DNA from: Hoylesella marshii DSM 16973 = JCM 13450
Lineage (GTDB): Bacteria > Bacteroidota > Bacteroidia > Bacteroidales > Bacteroidaceae
Assembly: GCF_000146675.1 (NCBI RefSeq)
Contig: NZ_GL397214.1
Location: forward strand, 2,134,470-2,170,091
Reading direction: 5' to 3'
Length of the DNA: 35,622 nt
The notes below the pieces were generated by a model. The model did not search any database and was not told the origin of the DNA. It was given only the letters and a program-made list of their open reading frames with translations. Of the stretch, positions 7,637-15,191 are shown in pieces (within the stretch, counting starts at the first letter, position 1; every line of letters starts with the position of its first letter). Made by a program: the position numbers and the translations under genes.

Positions 7637-10102
7637 ATGAACATTTCTTACAAGTGGATCAAAGAATATATAGATTGTGATTTCACCCCTGAACAGATGG
7701 CCGATATCCTCACTTCCATAGGTCTTGAGGTAGCATCTATAGAAGAAGTCCCCGCGATACGAGGCGGGCTTCGCGGTCTTTACGTCGGTCGTGTCGTCAG
7801 TTGCATCGCTCACCCCGACTCAGACCATCTCCATGTCACCACCGTAGACCTCGGGCGAGACGCTCCGGCACAGATAGTGTGTGGTGCACCCAATGTGGCA
7901 GTGGGGAAAAAGGTGATTGTGGCCGATCTCGGCTGCATTCTTTACGATGGCGATAAAGAGTTTGTTATACGGAAATCTAAACTCCGCGGCGTAGAAAGCT
8001 ACGGCATGATATGCGCCGAAGACGAAATAGGAATCGGTACCTCTCACGATGGCATCATCATTCTACCCGATGATGCACCCGTGGGTCAGCCAGCGGCGGA
8101 ATATTATCACCTTGAGAGTGATTGGGTGATTGAGATTGATATTACGGCGAATCGTGCAGATGCGCTCTCCCACTACGGCGTAGCACGCGATCTCTATGCA
8201 TGGATGGTGCAGCACGGCTACCCGACCCGCTTGCATCGCCCCACCTGTGATGACTTCCACGTTGCCGACCATTCGCTCCCTATAGAGGTAACCATCTGCA
8301 ACACCGAGGCCTGTCCCCGTTATGCATGTGTGAGCATTACCGGTTGCCATGTGGGAGAATCTCCCGACTGGCTCAAGAGACATCTCACCACCATTGGCTT
8401 GCGTCCTATCAACAACATCGTAGACATTACCAACTACATCATGTTTGCCTACGGGCAACCGCTCCACTGCTTTGATGCCGACATGATTGAAGGACGCCAT
8501 ATCATTGTACGCGCCGACAACGAAGGACAATCCTTCATGACTCTCGATGGCAACAATCACATCCTTGGTCCACATGACCTTGCCATCTGCAACAGTCGTG
8601 AACCGATGTGCATCGCCGGTGTCTTCGGGGGACGTGGCAGCGGAACTTACGATACAACGACCCATGTCGTACTCGAGAGCGCATATTTCCATCCCACTTG
8701 GATTAGGAAAAGTGCGCGGCGCCATGGCCTTAGTACCGATGCGTCTTTCCGATTTGAACGTGGTACCGACCCTGATGGTGTACTCTACGCCCTTAAGCAG
8801 GCAGCTATTCTTTGCTGTCAACTTGCCGGCGGAAAGGTTTCGATGGACATCCGCGATGAATACCCCATGCCCATTGCTCCGGCACGTGTTGTACTCCGTT
8901 ACGACTACGTCGACCGGCTCATCGGCAAGCAACTCGGTGCCGAGACTATCCGACGTATCGTGACCGCCCTTGATATGACAATCGAGGATGAAAACGATGA
9001 AGCACTTACACTCACGATTCCCGGCTATCGCGTCGATGTAAAACGCCCGTGCGATGTGGTAGAAGATATCCTTCGGATTTATGGATACAATAACGTTGAG
9101 CTTCCCGAACACCTCTGTTTCTCTCCCGTCATACAGCGCGATGACGACCATAAATACAAATTAGAGAACCTCGTCGGCGAACAACTTGTCGGCTGTGGAT
9201 TCCACGAAATACTGAACAACTCGCTCACACCGGCCAGATACTACGATGACATGGGAGAGCCTTGCCCGCCTACTCGTCTCGTACATATTATGAATCCGCT
9301 TAGTACCGATCTCAATGTGATGCGTCAGACACTGCTCTTCGGAGGTCTTGAGACCATCCGGCGCAATGTAAATAGGCAATGCCCCAACCTCCGTCTCTAT
9401 GAATTCGGTAATTGTTATAGTCACGATGAACGTATTTCGGCAGACAATGACCCCGTTCGTCCCTATCCACAGCATGCCTGTCTCGGTCTGTGGCTTACAG
9501 GAAAGTCTGTACAAGGTTCTTGGGCACATCCCGATGAAGCTGCCAGCATCTACCAACTGAAAGCCTATGTTGAAAACATACTCCAGCATGTCGGCCTTCC
9601 ACTCACGGAAACCGAAGTGCTTGCTGTCACAGACACTCGATTCGACCATGCACTCGAATACCGTGCTCGGGGGGGAGCAAGTCTTGTCCGCTTGGGTATT
9701 GTAGGGAGAAATATACGCAAGTGCTTCGACCTCTCCACCGATGTATTCTTTGCAGAAATACATTGGAGCAACCTATACAAGAGAGTGCACGGACGTAAAG
9801 TCGAAATTCGGGATATCAGCAAATATCCCGCCGTCAGCCGAGACCTCGCCTTACTCCTTGACAGTCACGTGACTTTCGCACAAGTCGAGCAAGTTGCCCG
9901 ACAAGCCGAACGCAAGTTCCTTAAACGCGTAGAACTCTTTGACGTATATGAAGGCAAGAACCTCCCTGACGGGAAAAAGAGCTACGCCGTTAATTTCATT
10001 CTGCGTGATGACCAACACACCATGAATGATAAATTGATAGAATCTATCATGGCCAAACTCATCGACCAACTCAAAAAACAACTGGGCGCACAGCTCAGAT
10101 AA
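7637..10102 (+). CDS. pheT: Phenylalanine--tRNA ligase beta subunit
   Basis: The 821-aa protein matches bacterial PheT in length and order. The N-terminus MNISYKWIKEYID is typical. It is followed by the EMAP-II-like tRNA-binding domain (~residues 40-155, with VCGAPNV), the B3/B4 editing domain (~210-380), B5 (~405-475), the catalytic-like core, and the FDX-ACB anticodon-binding domain at the end (KYPAVSRDLALLL ... NFILRD). With PheS, encoded elsewhere, it forms the alpha2-beta2 enzyme that charges tRNA-Phe in the cytoplasm. It has its own promoter and is followed 29 bp later by a YebC-family gene. A tRNA-Phe gene lies 1.4 kb downstream. A 362-codon antisense open frame inside it is a shadow. 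Confidence 0.97.
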   Translation: MNISYKWIKEYIDCDFTPEQMADILTSIGLEVASIEEVPAIRGGLRGLYVGRVVSCIAHPDSDHLHVTTVDLGRDAPAQIVCGAPNVAVGKKVIVADLGCILYDGDKEFVIRKSKLRGVESYGMICAEDEIGIGTSHDGIIILPDDAPVGQPAAEYYHLESDWVIEIDITANRADALSHYGVARDLYAWMVQHGYPTRLHRPTCDDFHVADHSLPIEVTICNTEACPRYACVSITGCHVGESPDWLKRHLTTIGLRPINNIVDITNYIMFAYGQPLHCFDADMIEGRHIIVRADNEGQSFMTLDGNNHILGPHDLAICNSREPMCIAGVFGGRGSGTYDTTTHVVLESAYFHPTWIRKSARRHGLSTDASFRFERGTDPDGVLYALKQAAILCCQLAGGKVSMDIRDEYPMPIAPARVVLRYDYVDRLIGKQLGAETIRRIVTALDMTIEDENDEALTLTIPGYRVDVKRPCDVVEDILRIYGYNNVELPEHLCFSPVIQRDDDHKYKLENLVGEQLVGCGFHEILNNSLTPARYYDDMGEPCPPTRLVHIMNPLSTDLNVMRQTLLFGGLETIRRNVNRQCPNLRLYEFGNCYSHDERISADNDPVRPYPQHACLGLWLTGKSVQGSWAHPDEAASIYQLKAYVENILQHVGLPLTETEVLAVTDTRFDHALEYRARGGASLVRLGIVGRNIRKCFDLSTDVFFAEIHWSNLYKRVHGRKVEIRDISKYPAVSRDLALLLDSHVTFAQVEQVARQAERKFLKRVELFDVYEGKNLPDGKKSYAVNFILRDDQHTMNDKLIESIMAKLIDQLKKQLGAQLR

Positions 10103-10131
10103 CATAACCATCAAAACAAACAATTTTTTCT

Positions 10132-10866
10132 ATGGGAAGAGCATTTGAATACCGCAAAGCAGCTAAACTAAAACGCTGGGGACACATGGCACGCACCTTT
10201 ACAAAGATAGGGAAACAGATAGCCATCGCAGTAAAAGCCGGTGGCCCAGACCCAGACAACAATCCTCATTTGCGGGCTATCATCCAAAACGCAAAACGAG
10301 AGAATATGCCCAATGAGAATGTGGCCAGAGCCATTAAAAACGCTATGGGTAAAGACCAATCCGACTTTAAAGAAGTAACCTATGAGGGATATGGTCCCCA
10401 CGGCGTAGCAATCTTCGTCGATGCAGCCACCGACAACACCACTCGCACTGTAGCAAATGTCAGGGCTGTATTCAACAAACATGGTGGTTCGCTCGGTACA
10501 ATGGGGTCACTCGCATTCCTCTTCGACCATAAGTCTGTCTTCACATTTCAAAAGCCAGCCGACCTCGACATGGATGAACTCATCCTTGAGTTGATAGACT
10601 ATGGGGTGGACGATGAATACGATTTCGATGCGGAAACAAATGAAGTCACTATTTACGCCGACCCGAAATCGTTTAGCGAGGTGCAGCACTTCCTCGAAGA
10701 CCGTAAATTAGAAGTCACGGGAGCCGAATTTACACGTATCCCCAACGACCTCAAAGAAGTTACCCCAGAACAACAAGCCACCATTGAAAAGATGGTAGAC
10801 CTACTCGAAGACGACGAAGACGTGCAAAACGTTTATACAAACATGAAGCCGGCAGACGCGTCGTAG
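10132..10866 (+). CDS. yebC: YebC/PmpR-family protein
   Basis: The 244-aa protein has the family hallmarks: start MGRAFEYRKAAKLKRW, the AIKNAMGK segment, and YEGYGPHGVAIFVD in the second domain. Members were annotated as DNA-binding transcriptional regulators; more recent work on the family links YebC proteins to relieving ribosome stalling, for example at proline-rich stretches. The gene lies 29 bp after pheT and probably shares its transcript, ending at the hairpin at 10905-10933. Length is normal (~235-250 aa). Confidence 0.95.
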   Translation: MGRAFEYRKAAKLKRWGHMARTFTKIGKQIAIAVKAGGPDPDNNPHLRAIIQNAKRENMPNENVARAIKNAMGKDQSDFKEVTYEGYGPHGVAIFVDAATDNTTRTVANVRAVFNKHGGSLGTMGSLAFLFDHKSVFTFQKPADLDMDELILELIDYGVDDEYDFDAETNEVTIYADPKSFSEVQHFLEDRKLEVTGAEFTRIPNDLKEVTPEQQATIEKMVDLLEDDEDVQNVYTNMKPADAS

Positions 10867-10902
10867 TCGCTTTGATTACATTTCTGTATAACAAACTATC
10901 GG

Positions 10903-10940
10903 TTGTCTGTCACGCTTTTCCTGCGTGACAGACCTTTCTC
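10903..10940 (+). terminator. Terminator after yebC
   Basis: An 11-bp perfect stem (GTCTGTCACGC at 10905-10915 with its complement at 10923-10933, 7-nt loop) is followed by a T-rich CTTTCTC tract. Confidence 0.75.
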
Positions 10941-10982
10941 TCACATTATATAAAATATAAACCTTTATTATCTGTCATTTCT

Positions 10983-11381
10983 ATGTTCAATCCGTTTAAA
11001 ATTATCCTCGCCACTTTATTAGGAATTCCGACATTCTGCTGCGGACAAACAGCCTATGAAGATGCAGACCCCGACCGATTCTACCAAATCGGATTTACAG
11101 ATTCCATGCAGCTTATTGATGTCCGCACACAAGCCGAATACGATGAAGGGCACTTGCCGTTTGCAGTTCTCATCGATGTTACCAAACCGGCATTCCTTTC
11201 CCGAGCGATGCAACACCTCGACACAACACGGCCTGTTTTTGTCTATTGTCGTAGTGGTAAACGTAGTGCACGTGCTGCCTCGTTACTCGCAGCAAAAGGT
11301 TTTCGCGTAATAAACCTTAAAGGAGGCATCCTCGCATGGATTCGTGCACAATATCCCGTCATCAAAGATGAACCGCAATGA
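10983..11381 (+). CDS. Exported single-domain rhodanese-like protein
   Basis: The 132-aa protein has an N-terminal hydrophobic segment (residues ~6-20) ending in PTFCCGQ, which could be a signal peptide or a weak lipobox. A single rhodanese domain follows: LIDVRTQAEYDEGHLP near residues 44-60 and the active-site loop CRSGKRS with Cys89. Such periplasmic proteins carry sulfane sulfur or handle persulfides; the specific substrate is unknown. It follows the yebC terminator by ~50 bp. I see no strong promoter, so it may rely on read-through or a weak one. Confidence 0.88.
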   Translation: MFNPFKIILATLLGIPTFCCGQTAYEDADPDRFYQIGFTDSMQLIDVRTQAEYDEGHLPFAVLIDVTKPAFLSRAMQHLDTTRPVFVYCRSGKRSARAASLLAAKGFRVINLKGGILAWIRAQYPVIKDEPQ

Positions 11382-11452
11382 CCGCACAGTTATAAGCACT
11401 TCGCAAACAACAAGGGAATTAAATTTCTACATGTACCCTTATCAACCAAATA

Positions 11453-11485
11453 CAAAAAACGTTGTAACTTATTCAGTTACAACGT
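11453..11485 (-). terminator. Terminator of tRNA-Phe
   Basis: An 11-bp perfect stem (11459-11469 with 11475-11485, 5-nt loop) is followed on the minus strand by six T. It sits about 18 bp beyond the tRNA 3' end. Confidence 0.85.
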
Positions 11486-11502
11486 CCATAAAAGTTCTCA
11501 AG

Positions 11503-11575
11503 TGGTGCCACCAGGAATCGAACCGGGGACACAAGGATTTTCAGTCCTTTGCTCTACCAACTGAGCTATGGCACC
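11503..11575 (-). tRNA. tRNA-Phe (anticodon GAA)
   Basis: On the minus strand the acceptor stem GGTGCCA pairs with TGGCACC, with discriminator A. The D-arm is GCTCAGTTGGTAGAGC, the anticodon loop carries GAA between GGACT and the complementary stem, and the T-loop has GGTTCGATTCC. Length is 73 nt and CCA is not encoded. Confidence 0.97.
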
Positions 11576-11594
11576 TTTGTGATTGTTGCGAGTG

Positions 11595-11625
11595 CAAAGG
11601 TAGCATATTTTTTGTATTCCCACAA
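11595..11625 (-). promoter_or_regulatory. tRNA-Phe promoter
   Basis: On the minus strand TTG (11623-11625) and TACCTTTG (11595-11602) are 20 bp apart, and the tRNA begins 20 bp further on. Confidence 0.75.
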
Positions 11626-11653
11626 GTTTTTCTTCATTTTTATGCATCAAATG

Positions 11654-11683
11654 TTGCTATTTCATATTTTTAGTGTACCTTTG
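11654..11683 (+). promoter_or_regulatory. tRNA-Pro promoter
   Basis: TTG at 11654-11656 and TACCTTTG at 11676-11683 are 19 bp apart, 11 bp before the tRNA. It is divergent from the tRNA-Phe promoter. Confidence 0.78.
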
Positions 11684-11694
11684 CAAGCGGTAAT

Positions 11695-11767
11695 CGGGAT
11701 GTAGCGCAGTTGGTAGCGCACTACGTTCGGGACGTAGGGGTCGCCAGTTCGAGTCCGGTCATCCCGA
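11695..11767 (+). tRNA. tRNA-Pro (anticodon CGG)
   Basis: Acceptor stem CGGGATG pairs with CATCCCG; C1-G72 is the bacterial tRNA-Pro identity pair. The anticodon stem is CTACG/CGTAG with loop TTCGGGA, giving CGG. The T-arm has GTTCGAGTCC. Length is 73 nt with discriminator A and no encoded CCA. Confidence 0.96.
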
Positions 11768-11779
11768 CTAAAGCAATGA

Positions 11780-11810
11780 AGAGGGAGGTGATAATCACCC
11801 CCTCTTTTTC
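11780..11810 (+). terminator. Terminator of tRNA-Pro
   Basis: GAGGGAGGTG (11781-11790) pairs with CACCCCCTC (11796-11804) with one bulged A, followed by five T. Confidence 0.8.
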
Positions 11811-11926
11811 TGTAATAGACCTGTAAGAAAAGGGTATCTATACAATACCCGTTCGGTAACAAATGTGGCCGCACAGACCTCCGGCATGTCCTTTGCATAG
11901 GGGCATGTACAAACCAAACTTTAAAA

Positions 11927-12253
11927 ATGATGAAACAGATTCAACCAGCAACCCCATTCCTCCCTGCAGAGTCGGTAGACTACTCGGAGGGTAGTATTGT
12001 ATCGAAAGAGTTCGTACACTCTGCCGCAGGCAGCATCACCCTCTTCGCATTTGACAAAGGACAACGCCTTAGCGAGCATACTGCCCCTTTCGATGCCGTC
12101 GTCACCATTCTCGATGGACATGCTGAAATACTCATTGATGGGCAACCACATCAGGTCGCAGCAGGAGAAATGATTATCATGCCGGCTAACCATCCGCATG
12201 CACTCAACGCCCACGAACCTTTCAAAATGATGCTCACCATGATTCGAGGCTAA
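11927..12253 (+). CDS. Small single-domain cupin protein
   Basis: The 108-aa protein is one cupin barrel. Motif 1-like residues (LSEHTAPFDAVVTILDGHAEI) and motif 2-like residues (GEMIIMPANHPHAL) lie about 20 residues apart. Retained His residues in both motifs suggest a metal site. Small cupins of this type act as metal-dependent enzymes or sugar/ligand sensors; no specific reaction can be named. It is a single gene between the tRNA-Pro terminator and its own terminator at 12276-12327. Confidence 0.88.
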   Translation: MMKQIQPATPFLPAESVDYSEGSIVSKEFVHSAAGSITLFAFDKGQRLSEHTAPFDAVVTILDGHAEILIDGQPHQVAAGEMIIMPANHPHALNAHEPFKMMLTMIRG

Positions 12254-12275
12254 TCCTTACCGCGGATCCTATACG

Positions 12276-12327
12276 AAACGGCACCCCGAAAAGTGATAAC
12301 TCAACTTTTTCGGGGTGTCGTTGTTTT
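12276..12327 (+). terminator. Terminator after cupin gene
   Basis: A long stem (about 12276-12294 with 12304-12322, core CACCCCGAAAAGT) is followed by a T-rich TGTTTTC tract. Confidence 0.8.
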
Positions 12328-12344
12328 CGTGTATAAATGAGAAA

Positions 12345-12382
12345 AGAAAAAGCTCCGAGTATTAATCACTAACACTCGGAGC
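12345..12382 (-). terminator. Terminator of the SusCD operon
   Basis: On the minus strand GCTCCGAGT (12374-12382) pairs with ACTCGGAGC (12352-12360), followed by TTTTTCTTTTC, 24 bp past the stop of the last operon gene. Confidence 0.85.
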
Positions 12383-12405
12383 CCACTTTTACTCAGAGAA
12401 AATAC

Positions 12406-12927
12406 TTACTCGGTAAAGCCCGAATGTCTAATTCCGGCAATCCGATAAGTAAGGTTATTCGGGTCATCGTTGAACACCGCGTTGAACACGATACTGTCGG
12501 TAGGCAGACCGTGCAGGTTGTGCCCCTGCCCAAGCAATACCTTTCCATCGGTAATGGTCACATTGCCGGCGGTGTTGCTGTTGTAGATATACTTGGTTGC
12601 CTCGCACGAGAATGTTTTAGCACCATAGTTGACAGGTACGATGAGGTGCATCTGAAGGAATGCTCCTTTCTTGGGAAGTTTTATCCACATCCTATTATCC
12701 ACATTCTCCACGGTATTGTAGGTCAGCATAGATACAGTACCTACACCTTCCGGGTCTTTGGTCTTCACCGTACCGTCAGCATTGATGGCATCGATGGTTA
12801 CATCCCAAAAGCCGGCCATCTTCTCAACTTTCGTCCCACCGGGCTTCTCATCAGTTTCCGGATCGCAGGAAGAGAAAGCGAGCGTCGCCAAAGCGACAAA
12901 CAATATCATTGAAACATATTTACGCAT
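12406..12927 (-). CDS. Lipid-binding-hydrolase-like lipoprotein of SusCD operon
   Basis: The open frame extends to 12990, but the start is placed at 12927, where MRKYVSMILFVALATLAFSSC gives a proper lipoprotein signal with Cys after AFSS; the earlier ATG would add 21 residues overlapping the upstream gene. The 173-aa product has a beta-rich mature part (FWDVTIDAI ... NRMWIKLPKKG ... HSGF). This resembles the Bacteroidetes 'putative lipid-binding' lipoproteins often encoded last in SusC/SusD operons. Expected location is the outer membrane. It lies 11 bp after the DUF5012-like gene and just before the operon terminator. The function of this family is not established. Confidence 0.72.
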   Translation of the reverse strand: MRKYVSMILFVALATLAFSSCDPETDEKPGGTKVEKMAGFWDVTIDAINADGTVKTKDPEGVGTVSMLTYNTVENVDNRMWIKLPKKGAFLQMHLIVPVNYGAKTFSCEATKYIYNSNTAGNVTITDGKVLLGQGHNLHGLPTDSIVFNAVFNDDPNNLTYRIAGIRHSGFTE

Positions 12928-12938
12928 AGTCTTACTTT

Positions 12939-13655
12939 TTATTTGTTTAATACTACGATGAAATGCATCTTCGCATACGTCACGTCCCATGTTATTTCAC
13001 CTGTGCCGCTGTCCCATTTGCCATCGGTGAAAGCCGTGTAGCTGTCTCCCCAGTTCTCCACATAACCGGAGCAGGCTGTGATGGTACCATCGGCATGCAA
13101 CTGTATATATCCTTTCATCGCCGTGGTTTCCCCATATCCTACTTTTTGGGCATAGTAACCGCCGAGCATGTCGTCTACATAGAACAGGCCGGGTGCCTTC
13201 TTCTCAATGTTTACCTTAAACTTAGGATAAGGTGTCTCAGTGCCTTCTCTGACGCGTTTCGTACCATTGACAGTTACGTAGTTGCCGGTAATATCATCTG
13301 TAATCGAGGGATCACAGACGGCCACAGTACGTGTGACAGAAGTCGTGAAACCTTCTGGATTCGTAGCAGAATAGGTTACATCATACAGCCCGGGCACATT
13401 CTTGTCTATCTTGTCGAGCCCTGTTACGGTAATCTTCGACGTATAGTCTTCTCCGTTCCATGTGGCTTTGCAGCCGGCATCTGTGTAATTCGTGCCAACG
13501 GGTAGCTCCACGAAGTTGCTGCCTTGTATCTCGAATTGCACGTAATATGTGATTCGAGCATCTGTCATTTCCTCATCTTTGCTACAAGAACCGAAGCTCA
13601 ACAACATGATGAGGAGTGGCAGACATGTTATCAAATACTTTTTCATTGTCTTCAT
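12939..13655 (-). CDS. DUF5011/DUF5012-like Ig-fold lipoprotein of SusCD operon
   Basis: The 238-aa protein has a lipoprotein signal (lipobox LLSFGSC). An Ig-like DUF5011-type domain follows at residues ~50-115 (VELPVGTNYTDAG ... VPGLYDVTYSATNPEGF), a classic 'bacterial surface Ig' pattern. A second beta domain lies at ~125-238. It is 27 bp after the SusD-like gene. A second ATG three codons in (13646) is equally possible as start. Such proteins are surface accessory binders in SusCD operons; the ligand is unknown. Confidence 0.75.
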   Translation of the reverse strand: MKTMKKYLITCLPLLIMLLSFGSCSKDEEMTDARITYYVQFEIQGSNFVELPVGTNYTDAGCKATWNGEDYTSKITVTGLDKIDKNVPGLYDVTYSATNPEGFTTSVTRTVAVCDPSITDDITGNYVTVNGTKRVREGTETPYPKFKVNIEKKAPGLFYVDDMLGGYYAQKVGYGETTAMKGYIQLHADGTITACSGYVENWGDSYTAFTDGKWDSGTGEITWDVTYAKMHFIVVLNK

Positions 13656-13682
13656 CTTTTAGTGTTGTTCTACATTCGTTGA

Positions 13683-15176
13683 TTAGTGAGCATCCCAGAA
13701 CACGCGGTCGCTCATCAGCTTTGCCGCAGGTGTATTCGTGTTTAGGCGACGGGCATTCTGAGGATACGGCACACGTTTGGCCAATCCACCGGCTTGTATA
13801 TAGTTCACCGCGGGAATAATCATATCGCCGGCCGTATAGCTGCTGGGGGTCGTATATATTTCCTGCGCCGTCTTACCGCTTATTGCGGGTACGTCGGTAC
13901 GACGAATTTCCGACCATGCTTCCATATGGTTGCGCATGAAGAATGCAGCCCATTTCTGCATATAGATGAGTTTTAGCCTGTCGGCATCAGTAGCCTGTGC
14001 GGCGAAGTCTACCGACGGACCGGTCAGGAAAGCCGCAGCTTTACCGGCCATACCACGGGAAGCGAAGTCTGCTGTAACGGCCGCTTCGTATGCTGTTTTA
14101 GCTGCAGCAACGTCGTTGTTGAAACGGAGCTGCACTTCAGCAATGAGGAATTGCAGTTCGCTCTGTGTGAACACGTAAACAGGTGAGTCTGCAAAGGCAT
14201 CGGTGTTTATCTCGCTCACGTAGTCGTTTTTCCATGTCTTGCCTGTCCATTCCTTCATGCGAGTCTTCGAACCGGGGAGTTGTCCTACATACGCATTGTC
14301 TTTGTTCTGCAGCAAAGCGTATGAGATACGCGGGTCGCTGGTAGCCTGATAATAGGCGACAATGGGGTAGGCAGCTACATAGTTGTTCGCTTTCAGCCTG
14401 AAGATAGAGCCATACCACGAACTGTATTGTCCTTCAGCATTGGTATAGACATCGAATTTCACGTCGTCGGTAAAGAATCCGTTGGCTGCTACAAGCGCTT
14501 TTGCCTTTGCTGTGTAACCGGCCGCATCGATTCCGCCATCTATCATACGGAGGTAGATACGCAGACGAAGTGCATTGGCAAACCCTTTCCACTGCGAGAG
14601 ATTCTTCTCCATCAACGGGTCTTTCAGTGTGATGCTTGCACTGCCAAGGGCAGCCTCGGCTTGGTCGAGTTCCGACAATACGCCCTCCATGACGGTTTTG
14701 CCGTCATCCCACTTCGGGTTTGGTAGACTGCTGCCTTTCAGAGCTTCGGTATATGGCGCGTCACTCACATTGTCTGTAAACAGCTGATAGCTCCATACGC
14801 GCAGTATTGTGCAGATATATTTATCAGCAGCATTATTGCTTCTTGAGGTAATATCCAACAAGTCTTTCATCGCACCGGCAAACAAGTTGCGGTAACAGCG
14901 GTCAAGCGTGTTGCTACCCTCATCAAGGTGCAGTTCGGCATATGTATTATACTGATTCTGCTCCGGCCGTTGCTCGAAGTACTGTGCGAAGAATCCTGCA
15001 TAGGTAAACATCTGGTCTCCGAGAGCATTGGCAATGAAGTTTTCTGCCGCTGGCAACACGAGGTCGGGTGTAACGTCCTTCCCTTTCGGGTAGTTAGGGT
15101 CTTCGTTGATATCCAAATCGCAACTGCTCAACATCAATAGGCCGGCTGTTGCATATAATAATATATTCTTTTTCAT
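13683..15176 (-). CDS. SusD/RagB-family outer-membrane lipoprotein (SusD-like_2 type)
   Basis: The 497-aa protein has lipobox LLMLSSC (Cys19) followed by DLDINEDPNYP, the usual SusD-family start. Helical TPR-like segments alternate with loops, and the end has NARRLNTNTPAA, VFWD. The pattern fits the SusD-like_2 subgroup rather than the starch-binding type. It would be the surface lid that captures ligand for the SusC channel encoded 15 bp upstream. The ligand cannot be read from sequence; RagB-type pairs import peptides and SusD-type pairs import glycans. Confidence 0.92.
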   Translation of the reverse strand: MKKNILLYATAGLLMLSSCDLDINEDPNYPKGKDVTPDLVLPAAENFIANALGDQMFTYAGFFAQYFEQRPEQNQYNTYAELHLDEGSNTLDRCYRNLFAGAMKDLLDITSRSNNAADKYICTILRVWSYQLFTDNVSDAPYTEALKGSSLPNPKWDDGKTVMEGVLSELDQAEAALGSASITLKDPLMEKNLSQWKGFANALRLRIYLRMIDGGIDAAGYTAKAKALVAANGFFTDDVKFDVYTNAEGQYSSWYGSIFRLKANNYVAAYPIVAYYQATSDPRISYALLQNKDNAYVGQLPGSKTRMKEWTGKTWKNDYVSEINTDAFADSPVYVFTQSELQFLIAEVQLRFNNDVAAAKTAYEAAVTADFASRGMAGKAAAFLTGPSVDFAAQATDADRLKLIYMQKWAAFFMRNHMEAWSEIRRTDVPAISGKTAQEIYTTPSSYTAGDMIIPAVNYIQAGGLAKRVPYPQNARRLNTNTPAAKLMSDRVFWDAH

Positions 15177-15191
15177 AGCTGTATCTCCGGT

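Noticed and set aside
8063..9151. 362-codon open frame antisense to pheT
   Set aside because: It lies wholly inside a well-supported gene on the other strand and has no domain or start signals; such long shadows are common in this codon usage.
11503..11767. tRNA pair as an integration hotspot
   Set aside because: I found no integrase, no direct repeat of a tRNA 3' end and no cargo; only normal genes flank the tRNAs.
12928..12990. Upstream start for the last SusCD-operon lipoprotein
   Set aside because: The extra 21 residues would hide the lipoprotein signal and overlap the preceding gene; the start at 12927 fits better.
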